Assembly: GCA_018817195.1 (NCBI GenBank)
Contig: JAHIUL010000006.1
Location: 1-5,499, forward strand
Reading direction: 5' to 3'
DNA from: Candidatus Margulisiibacteriota bacterium
Lineage (GTDB): Bacteria > Margulisbacteria > WOR-1 > O2-12-FULL-45-9
DNA length: 5,499 bases
Shown: piece after piece, positions 1 to 5,358 of the stretch
Numbering within the stretch: the first letter of the stretch is position 1
How the letters are laid out: every line of letters begins with the position of its first letter
The notes under the pieces: generated by a model
Told to the model about the DNA's origin: nothing
The model's input: only the letters and a program-made list of their open reading frames with translations
Database searches by the model: none
Position numbers and translations under genes: made by a program

Positions 1-1668
1 AAAAAAGGGCTGGATAAGAACCTTAAACTTTTAATCCAGGATCTGCGGCTCAAGCAGGCCGAGATCCTGGTCTGGACCAAAAACTTTGGTCCTGCCAAGA
101 AACTTCTGGCACAGATTGAGGAAGAGCTCAAGAAAGAAAGTATATCTAATGGCAATGGCAAATCTGAAGAATATCATACTTCTAAACATCTCCAAAAAAC
201 CCGGATCCAGCTTGCTTACGGAAATATTGAGGCCCAATGGCTGACCCATCCTGATTATTCTCCCCTGAGCAGGAATGCGGCCTTTGAAAAAGCGCTGGAA
301 TACTATGGTAACGCGGAAACCATTATAAAACAGTTAACTGACCCCGACCCAGGACAGGAGCAGATCCTGGTAACCACTGAGCTTTATCTCAATCTTGCCA
401 ATGTCTACCGCTATGGCTGGGGTTCAATAGCTTTAGAAAAGGCTTATCTCTATTACCTGAAAGCAGAAAAAGTCGCCAAGCTCATCAAAGGGAACAAGGA
501 TCTTAAGAATTATCATCTGGCGCGCATCTACTATGGCATGGCCAAGATCGCTGAACAGGACCTAGCTGTAAAATACAATGGAAAAGAATACTGGGCGCCT
601 AAACTTTCCCAAATGGCTGAGGAACACGCGGATTTAATTGTCAAGCGGGACAAGTATGCTGTTTCGCAAATGATCAGCGAGCTCCAGATCAACCACCAAA
701 ACCAGGGAAGTGATATTCTTCCCAGCTCTGCCTCAGACTTTGCTACTGTTTACTCTCCCAATGAAGTGGTAGGCCAAGAACTTATTCCGCCCACCATGAA
801 TTCACGTTTCAGCACAAGACTTACCTTTCCTTTAAAATGGAGAAATTTTGAATTGGACCTTTTCTATGAACCTCAAATTGACATTGATATGAATTCTGGG
901 TCCACAATTATGACCCACTACCTGGGCACACGCATCAAGCCCCTTTCCTGGCTAACTTTTGAAGCAAAGTTTAAACCAGGAACCGAGGGTTCTCACTTCT
1001 TGTACAAGGGTCAAAGCACCTATCAAAAATATTTCAACGCTCCGGATATGTCTCTGGCAGTAGGACTTCAAGCTGGCGGCAATACCCCCTTTCTCCAGGG
1101 ATTAAGCGCCACCCTGGCAACTGATCTATTTGTATATCCGCGGGATAATGAAAACGATGAAAAATATTCTAAACTGAGCTCCTTTTATGCCAATGTCTTT
1201 TATAACTCTGGCAAGGATTCCACCAATCCTTTTCTGCAGGGATTTTCCTGGGGTCTAGAGTTTAACTATTTTCGCTTTCAACACAATGAATTCTTCCCAA
1301 AGAGATATAAACTCTATTCGCATTTCCCATTGCCCAACTACACTCTTGACGTTAAAAAGCTAGACACGTCGGACATCGATGGGCTCTATTACGATATGAT
1401 AAAGATTGGCGTCGAGCTTCCCTCTCTCGTCTATGAGCATGCCATTGACTACTCAAGCGGCCTTCCAGGCAAAGGCAATACCACCTATGTAAAGGAAAAC
1501 CTGGGATTTTCTACTGGAATAAACCTTCAACTCAATCTATTTCACTGCAAGCTCAAGCTCCATTATCGCTACGAAGGCATGTATCAGGATGTGCTTAAGC
1601 GCTACTATAATCCCAGTCCATGGCAAAACAACCACCAGGCAGGCTTTGCCATAGAGATAATTCCCTAA
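1..1668 (+). CDS. TPR protein with C-terminal beta-barrel-like domain (5' partial)
   Basis: The frame is open from the first base of the window to TAA at 1666-1668, giving 555 visible residues. The ATG at 538 is only internal Met180: the coding frame upstream of it is uninterrupted and protein-like, so the true start lies before the window. Residues about 15-215 are helical and TPR-like, with A/Y/L patterning as in LYLNLANVYRYG (128-139) followed by ALEKAYLYYLKAEKVAKL (144-161). After a Ser/Pro/Asn linker (about 233-265), residues 269-555 consist of short alternating polar/hydrophobic stretches rich in Tyr, Phe and Trp, such as RFSTRLTFPL and LQLNLFHCKLKLHYRYEG, as expected for transmembrane beta-strands. 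The chain ends in FAIEIIP, so it lacks the usual terminal aromatic residue. TPR followed by an outer-membrane barrel is the layout of exopolysaccharide exporters (BcsC, PelB, AlgK/AlgE), but I see no specific family match. A soluble beta-rich domain is the alternative. Confidence 0.72.
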   Translation, partial: KKGLDKNLKLLIQDLRLKQAEILVWTKNFGPAKKLLAQIEEELKKESISNGNGKSEEYHTSKHLQKTRIQLAYGNIEAQWLTHPDYSPLSRNAAFEKALEYYGNAETIIKQLTDPDPGQEQILVTTELYLNLANVYRYGWGSIALEKAYLYYLKAEKVAKLIKGNKDLKNYHLARIYYGMAKIAEQDLAVKYNGKEYWAPKLSQMAEEHADLIVKRDKYAVSQMISELQINHQNQGSDILPSSASDFATVYSPNEVVGQELIPPTMNSRFSTRLTFPLKWRNFELDLFYEPQIDIDMNSGSTIMTHYLGTRIKPLSWLTFEAKFKPGTEGSHFLYKGQSTYQKYFNAPDMSLAVGLQAGGNTPFLQGLSATLATDLFVYPRDNENDEKYSKLSSFYANVFYNSGKDSTNPFLQGFSWGLEFNYFRFQHNEFFPKRYKLYSHFPLPNYTLDVKKLDTSDIDGLYYDMIKIGVELPSLVYEHAIDYSSGLPGKGNTTYVKENLGFSTGINLQLNLFHCKLKLHYRYEGMYQDVLKRYYNPSPWQNNHQAGFAIEIIP

Positions 1669-1711
1669 AACCCCATTTCTTCAAAAACCAAAAGTCTTTT
1701 CTAAAATAAAG

Positions 1712-1739
1712 TGAAATTCCCCAGAAACGAGTACGATAA
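1712..1739 (+). promoter_or_regulatory. sigma-28-like promoter P1
   Basis: The -35-like element TGAAATTC (1712-1719), a 12-base spacer and the -10-like element TACGATAA (1732-1739) lie upstream of the gene at 1779. Read as GAAA-N15-TACGATAA, this has the spacing of SigD/FliA promoters (TAAA-N15-GCCGATAT). The same architecture with identical spacing occurs at 3184 and 4796. Transcription would begin near 1746 and give a leader of about 33 bases carrying AAAGGAGGT (1763-1771). The A/T-rich stretch just before it could act as an UP element. This is the weakest match of the three. Confidence 0.55.
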
Positions 1740-1778
1740 TAAACTGGTAAACAAAAGAAATAAAAGGAGGTAATTAAA

Positions 1779-2555
1779 ATGAGTGTTTCAGCAGCTTACA
1801 ACTACACTGGTCAGTGCGCGGACAGAGCAACTATGGGAAGGATTGATGGATCAAATTTCCAAACCCCTGTTTCTGGAGGTAAAGTTCTTCATACTATTGA
1901 TTTAACCGCCCCAGAAGTTTTCCATTACTCCGCAGAAATTGATACGGATGATGACCCCAAAAAAGCCCCGGATACCCAGGTTTTGGATACCAGCAAGGTT
2001 AAATATAAAGGAGAGCAGGCGCTGCATTTAAGAGGGACCCCGGCGGCAAAATCCAACCCCTCTATCAACCCCGCTGAACCAAATCCTTACATTGGTGGAT
2101 TAGGGGTTAACTTTCCTGCCTCACCCGTCACCTTGACTGCTAACGATTATGTGCAGATAAGAGTGTTTCCAACCACATCTGCTGCTTTGATTCTGGAGAT
2201 ATATGAGGATGACGGCGGCAACCCCAATGAAATTGATAAATATCCAGCCAATTACTGGCTTCCCAAAAAAGATGATGACTTCTATAAAGCAGTTGTCCAA
2301 CTAAAACCCACTGGAAAGTGGCAAACCATCTCCATTCCCCTTTCAAAGTTTGTGGATTGGAATAAGAAAACTAGTTGCTCAACACCTATTCCTGGTATAA
2401 ATGAAAATGTGGGCAATGGCAAATTCGATCCTAAAAAGGGAGAAGCCATGGCCTTCCAGCTAACCTTTGTTTCTGATAGCTGGGGACCAGCGGTTAAGGA
2501 AGTCTACGTCGGACAAGAAGTAAAATTCATAAGAAAAGGAGGTGAAAAGAAATGA
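1779..2555 (+). CDS. CBM-like beta-sandwich protein (hypothetical)
   Basis: The start is set by a near-perfect Shine-Dalgarno AAAGGAGGT (1763-1771) 8 bases before ATG; the product is 258 residues. Residues about 35-253 read as one beta-sandwich domain. Patches such as YVQIRVFPTTSAALILEIYEDDGG (124-147, given here only as a span with core YVQIRVF), KWQTISIPLSKFVDW (180-194), the NGKFDPKKGEAMAFQLTF region (213-230) and a final EVYVGQEVKFI strand resemble the pattern of galactose-binding-like modules of the CBM11/CIA30 type, in which a 'W..I.IPL..F' strand is followed by 'fD...g.a..f.f'. A carbohydrate-binding role is therefore inferred, not proven. There is no signal peptide: the N-terminus MSVSAAYNYTGQC is polar. 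Only two Cys are present (13 and 200). The last bases overlap the next ATG (ATGA), indicating translational coupling. The GH26 gene downstream supports a glycan-related role. Confidence 0.7.
   Translation: MSVSAAYNYTGQCADRATMGRIDGSNFQTPVSGGKVLHTIDLTAPEVFHYSAEIDTDDDPKKAPDTQVLDTSKVKYKGEQALHLRGTPAAKSNPSINPAEPNPYIGGLGVNFPASPVTLTANDYVQIRVFPTTSAALILEIYEDDGGNPNEIDKYPANYWLPKKDDDFYKAVVQLKPTGKWQTISIPLSKFVDWNKKTSCSTPIPGINENVGNGKFDPKKGEAMAFQLTFVSDSWGPAVKEVYVGQEVKFIRKGGEKK
2535..2545 (+). promoter_or_regulatory. strong RBS for second gene of the pair
   Basis: AAAGGAGGTGA lies inside the end of the preceding gene and is almost fully complementary to the 16S rRNA 3' end. It sits about 9 bases before ATG 2552. 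It fixes the start of the downstream gene and shows that the downstream gene can initiate efficiently despite the 4-base overlap with the upstream stop. Confidence 0.75.
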
Positions 2556-3106
2556 GCAATATCGCGTTAATTGGAAGTGTTGTTTCCGCAGCTGTTGCAG
2601 CGCCAAACCAGGCTAAAAAAGGTAACGCAGTAGCTGATATCAGCGGAGCAATCCAAAAATTCGGATCAATTCCTACTGGATATAATGGAGCTGAGGGCAA
2701 GGTCGTAGCCAAAAAAGGAGCCATCCAAACTACCGGGGTCATCGAAGGAACTGACGCTGGTTTCTTTGTTGAATTTAAGCCGGTAGAAGTCAAAGGTGCT
2801 AAATATCTTTCTGTGTCTGTAAAGGGAAATATTTTCCAGCAACAGGGATGGGATCACTATGCCTCCATTCAAGTTAAAGACGCAGAAGGCAAGCGCTTTA
2901 TTCTTTTGGAAGTTTGTAAAGAAGGGAAATTTGGAAGCTGTGATGGAAAATCCATCACCAAACCCAACGACCTTAAGAAAGGAACAACTTTAAATATAAA
3001 GCTTCCTCCTGAATTAAAAACAGTTCAGCGCCTTGAGGTTGTCTTTATCGGAGCAACCAAGGTAGAGGCAGGTTTCATTCTCAGCAATATTAAGCTAGTA
3101 AAATAA
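2552..3106 (+). CDS. small beta-sandwich protein related to the GH26 C-terminal module
   Basis: The product is 184 residues. It starts at an ATG overlapping the upstream TGA (ATGA) and is served by the strong site at 2535-2545. The N-terminus is a short hydrophobic stretch (IALIGSVVSAAVAAP, residues 4-18). It lacks the positively charged n-region of a normal Sec signal, although the Ala-rich end could mimic a cleavage site. Residues about 27-184 look like one beta-sandwich: strands around FFVEFKPVEV (71-80), KYLSVSVKGN (84-93 region), YASIQVKDAEGKRFILLEV (103-121), TLNIKLP, RLEVVFIG and FILSNIKLV. The series 'VKGN ... GW ... hydrophobic strand ... V..L.VVF ... I.NIK' recurs in the C-terminal module of the GH26 protein encoded downstream (VKGN there at 397-400, GW at 408-409), which suggests common ancestry. 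Cys122 and Cys130 flank a short loop and could form a disulfide. Glycan binding is inferred from this similarity only. Confidence 0.68.
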   Translation: MSNIALIGSVVSAAVAAPNQAKKGNAVADISGAIQKFGSIPTGYNGAEGKVVAKKGAIQTTGVIEGTDAGFFVEFKPVEVKGAKYLSVSVKGNIFQQQGWDHYASIQVKDAEGKRFILLEVCKEGKFGSCDGKSITKPNDLKKGTTLNIKLPPELKTVQRLEVVFIGATKVEAGFILSNIKLVK

Positions 3107-3119
3107 ATATAGCTATATT

Positions 3120-3158
3120 AAAAAATTGAGGCTCTCTGTTCCCCGGGAGTCTTTTTTT
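3120..3158 (+). terminator. rho-independent terminator after the two-gene unit
   Basis: Starting 21 bases after the TAA at 3104-3106, GAGGCTCTC (3128-3136) can pair with GGGAGTCTT (3145-3153), including three G-U pairs, across an 8-base loop. The hairpin runs into seven T residues (3152-3158), and an A-tract precedes it. It separates the two-gene unit from the GH26 gene and argues that the latter needs its own promoter. Confidence 0.72.
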
Positions 3159-3183
3159 ATTTCTTAAATTTCCTTACAAATAC

Positions 3184-3211
3184 TGAAATTTCTTAAAAAT
3201 GCTCCCGATAT
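3184..3211 (+). promoter_or_regulatory. sigma-28-like promoter P2 (GH26 gene)
   Basis: TGAAATTT (3184-3191), a 12-base spacer and CCCGATAT (3204-3211) match the flagellar sigma factor consensus (-10 GCCGATAA/T) with one mismatch in the -10. A second copy of the upstream motif, CTTAAATTTCCTTA (3163-3176), lies 20 bases earlier in register with CTGAAATTTCTTAA (3183-3196). Transcription would start near 3218 and give a leader of about 50 bases. That leader contains a weak GGCT/AGCC hairpin (3222-3234) and the ribosome site AAGGTG (3253-3258). Confidence 0.65.
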
Positions 3212-3267
3212 AGTTTTGGAAGGCTCAAGAAGCCCCGAATAAGCAAAACAAAAAGGTGAAATAAATT

Positions 3268-4698
3268 GTGACGGAAACCAACACTTGCCCAAAAATCATC
3301 CCTGCCTCAAATTCCGGCGTTTATCAAGGGGCGTTCGTTGGCGACAATATCACAGAAACGAACGTAGTCGCGTATGAAAAAATGTCGGGGGAAAGCCTCG
3401 ATATTGGATTGAAATTTCTGGCCTTTGAAACCGGACTCCATTTTCCTGTGCAAGAAGCAAAAGTTATGGGGAAAAGAGGAGGAGCCCTCCTTATTAAGCT
3501 TGAATCCTGGGCATGGAAAGGAAAAGATGATAACTCTTTTCCCCTGGAAAAGATCTTAGCAGGAAAATATGATCACCTTCTAAAAAAGTTCGCGCAAGGC
3601 GCAAAAGCTTATGGCAAACCTGTTTTTGTCTCTTTTGATCATGAAATGAACCTTCCCAAAAGTGCCCGATGGTATCCATGGGCAGGAAACCCAAAATTAT
3701 ATAAAAAAGCTTTCCGCTATGTTCATGACAAAATAAGCCAGGAGTACGGCGCCTGTAATATTACCTGGGTCTGGAATCCAAACATAGATTTTGAGAGCCT
3801 TAAAGCTTATTATCCCGGAAGTGAGTACGTCGATTGGGTAGCAATAGATGGATACAACACAGAAGACTGGGGCGCAAATTGGAAATCCTGCAAAGCGCTT
3901 TTCTCGCCTTCGCTTCCCAAGCTCCGCTCTTTTGGCAAGCCCATCATGATCGGTGAGTTTGCTTCTGATGAAAACACTCTTCAGGACACAAAAGTGCGTA
4001 AACCTGCTTTCCTCTCACAGTGCATTCCCTACTTTGCTCAGGAAAAAGTTGGGGCCTTTGTCTATTTTAATGTGGATAAAAATGAGGGAGGAGCGCCAAA
4101 AGAATGGGCAATTGATTCTCCTCAGGCGCAAAAAGCTTACAGCGCTGCCCTTAATAAACATGAGGCTCTATTTAAAAAAAGAATAATAACCACTATGGGC
4201 AAAACTGCCCCAAAAATAGCACAGGCAAAGGTAGGCGCAGAAACCCCTAAGCCTCCAAAAGAAAGTCCCGCAATCGGTAAAGTTTCAGCCCTCTCTCTTG
4301 GAAATATCGCACAATCCACTTTCGGCTTTAACAGCGGAACCGTAACAGAAACAGGCGGCGCATACGTTTTTTTCGCTAAAAGCGCAAAAGATCCCGGCTT
4401 TGGAATTCTCACTGCCAATCATGATGTTTCAAAATATTCAAGGGTAAAGTTTGACGTAAAAGGCAATCTATCAGATCCCAAGCCCGGTGGCTGGGTAAGA
4501 TTTATTGCCCAGGTATATAGCTACACTGATAATGATTATACTCCTTCAGTAATTCTTGATCCGGTAGATGTAACGGATGATTTTTCAACGGTTACCGTTG
4601 ATCTAAAAGGAATGAAACAAGTAAAAAAAGTTCAATTTCTATTAGTCACCAACAACGGAAGCTGCAAGATAGAAGTTAAGAATATTAGATTTGAGTAA
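3268..4698 (+). CDS. glycoside hydrolase family 26 (mannanase-type) with C-terminal beta-sandwich module
   Basis: The product is 476 residues, started by GTG with AAGGTG (3253-3258) 9 bases upstream. An in-frame TAA at 3262-3264 excludes any longer N-terminus. Residues about 15-300 form a GH26 (clan GH-A, TIM-barrel) catalytic domain: GVYQGAF (17-23), the LLIKLESW strand (74-81), acid/base Glu126 in FDHEMN, WYPW (135-138), WVWNPN (167-172), WVAIDGYN (190-197) with the conserved Tyr196, and nucleophile Glu230 in IMIGEF. The two Glu are 104 residues apart, close to known GH26 enzymes. The family mostly hydrolyses beta-1,4-mannan, with some lichenan or beta-1,3-xylan members; the substrate here is unknown. 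Residues about 305-335 are a Lys/Pro/Ala linker. Residues 336-476 are a beta-sandwich module resembling the small protein encoded at 2552. Oddities are the absence of a signal peptide, a longer loop between HEMN and WYPW than in typical mannanases, and no Arg before HE. Confidence 0.9.
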   Translation: MTETNTCPKIIPASNSGVYQGAFVGDNITETNVVAYEKMSGESLDIGLKFLAFETGLHFPVQEAKVMGKRGGALLIKLESWAWKGKDDNSFPLEKILAGKYDHLLKKFAQGAKAYGKPVFVSFDHEMNLPKSARWYPWAGNPKLYKKAFRYVHDKISQEYGACNITWVWNPNIDFESLKAYYPGSEYVDWVAIDGYNTEDWGANWKSCKALFSPSLPKLRSFGKPIMIGEFASDENTLQDTKVRKPAFLSQCIPYFAQEKVGAFVYFNVDKNEGGAPKEWAIDSPQAQKAYSAALNKHEALFKKRIITTMGKTAPKIAQAKVGAETPKPPKESPAIGKVSALSLGNIAQSTFGFNSGTVTETGGAYVFFAKSAKDPGFGILTANHDVSKYSRVKFDVKGNLSDPKPGGWVRFIAQVYSYTDNDYTPSVILDPVDVTDDFSTVTVDLKGMKQVKKVQFLLVTNNGSCKIEVKNIRFE

Positions 4699-4709
4699 AG
4701 GGGAATAAT

Positions 4710-4760
4710 ATGCCAATCTCACCAAAAAATTACAACGCGCTAATGCCCATGCCAAAATAG
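4710..4760 (+). CDS. possible 16-residue mini-ORF or start of a frameshifted remnant
   Basis: ATG at 4710 follows AAGGGGAAT (AGGGG 4699-4703, 6-base spacing), 11 bases after the GH26 stop. It encodes MPISPKNYNALMPMPK and stops at TAG 4758-4760. The frame shifted by one base (open from 4709 to TGA 4796-4798) has no start codon but reads as a more protein-like Ala/Lys/Asn helix with two similar segments, ANLTKK and ANLSKK. A single extra G after this ATG would join the ribosome site to that frame. This may be a true short peptide, a decayed gene or chance. No function can be assigned. Confidence 0.25.
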   Translation: MPISPKNYNALMPMPK

Positions 4761-4783
4761 CCTCTGCTAATCTCTCCAAAAAA
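4712..4783 (+). repeat. imperfect 18-base direct repeat
   Basis: GCCAATCTCACCAAAAAA (4712-4729) recurs as GCTAATCTCTCCAAAAAA (4766-4783). The copies differ at 2 of 18 bases and start 54 bases apart, a multiple of three. The differences are one third-codon-position change and one Thr/Ser change in the shifted frame, consistent with a duplicated coding segment rather than a regulatory site. The A-tracts inflate the similarity. Confidence 0.35.
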
Positions 4784-4795
4784 ACCAAAATTATC

Positions 4796-4823
4796 TGAAA
4801 TTTCCTTGAAAAATTGCCGATAT
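4796..4823 (+). promoter_or_regulatory. sigma-28-like promoter P3
   Basis: TGAAATTT (4796-4803), 12 bases, then GCCGATAT (4816-4823) gives a perfect SigD-type -10 and the same upstream element and spacing as at 3184. Initiation 6-8 bases downstream would place the mRNA 5' end at about 4830, directly at the ribosome site GGAGGA (4831-4836), so the leader would be only about 13 bases. The upstream TGA of the shifted frame (4796-4798) overlaps the -35-like element. Confidence 0.7.
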
Positions 4824-4842
4824 ATATATAGGAGGAACAGAT

Positions 4843-5355
4843 ATGGTACCTATAACTAGAGTTTCAGCAAGACAACCAGGAAGTTTGCACCGTTCCCCAT
4901 ATGCAAGAAAAACTCAAAGCCCCGCGGCAAATTCTCGGCCAAGGACAACCGTACAGTCACCAGAATCTTTTTCTTCCAGACATCCTGTGTTTATAAAGAG
5001 CCTTAAAATCGCAGGAAAAACAACCGGAGCGCTGGCAACCGCGTTTGCCATCTGGATCACTCCCAGGATAATGTTCGTATTAAACCCGGAATGGACAGAC
5101 CTGGATTTTACTGATCCTGATGGATTTCATATTGGGATACGCGAAGCCCTGCAGCTTTCAGCAGGTATCTGGTTTGGCAAGACTAACACGAATTCTATTT
5201 TAGCTACCATTGTAGGCGGTTGCCTAGTTGGGCAATATTCACCGTTCTATGTATATCCGCTTTACTCATTTTATGAAGCGATCAAAGCAAAAGCAATAGG
5301 AAACACGCCAAAAACCGTCAGTGAGAATCAGCCCCCTCAAACAGAAAGGAGCTAA
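4843..5355 (+). CDS. small membrane protein of unknown function
   Basis: The product is 170 residues. Its ATG follows GGAGGA (4831-4836) at 6 bases. I do not recognise the family. Residues 1-50 are polar, basic and probably disordered (Arg/Ser/Pro/Gln-rich, no signal peptide). A first hydrophobic segment covers about 62-80 (TAFAIWITPRIMFVL, interrupted by one Arg), a weaker amphipathic stretch 101-112 contains LQLSAGIWFG, and a second hydrophobic segment covers about 118-141 (ILATIVGGCLVGQYSPFYVY). The acidic loop NPEWTDLDFTDPDGF (81-95) lies between them. The C-terminal 20 residues are polar. Two or three membrane passes are likely, in the inner membrane. It is the first gene of the unit under P3, and the next gene begins 3 bases after its stop, so the two are probably cotranscribed. 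Confidence 0.65.
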   Translation: MVPITRVSARQPGSLHRSPYARKTQSPAANSRPRTTVQSPESFSSRHPVFIKSLKIAGKTTGALATAFAIWITPRIMFVLNPEWTDLDFTDPDGFHIGIREALQLSAGIWFGKTNTNSILATIVGGCLVGQYSPFYVYPLYSFYEAIKAKAIGNTPKTVSENQPPQTERS

Positions 5356-5358
5356 GAG

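Noticed and set aside
1389..1396. TACGATAT inside the first gene, resembling a sigma-28 -10
   Set aside because: No TGAAATT-like element lies 12 bases upstream and it sits within coding sequence.
1669..1711. Possible terminator after the first gene (AAAAGTCTTTT inverted repeat at 1690-1700)
   Set aside because: The repeat has essentially no loop, is purely A/T-driven, and has no clear T-tract, so a terminator cannot be supported.
2554..2620. Classical signal peptide at the N-terminus of the 184-residue protein
   Set aside because: The hydrophobic stretch is short, Ala/Val-rich and has no basic residue before it; kept only as an ambiguity.
2527..2872. Two reverse-strand open frames opposite the small beta-sandwich gene
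   Set aside because: They overlap a well-supported forward gene, lack ribosome sites and read as unlikely protein; treated as shadows.
3642..3672. TGAAATGA followed by CCCGATGG inside the GH26 gene
   Set aside because: The spacer is 15 rather than 12 bases, the -10 is poor, and the sequence encodes the catalytic DHEMN region.
3953..4186. Forward open frame in another phase within the GH26 gene
   Set aside because: It lies wholly inside the catalytic domain coding region with no ribosome site of its own.
4137..4418. Reverse-strand open frame opposite the GH26 linker
   Set aside because: It mirrors the Pro/Ala/Lys linker coding sequence and has no independent start signal or context.
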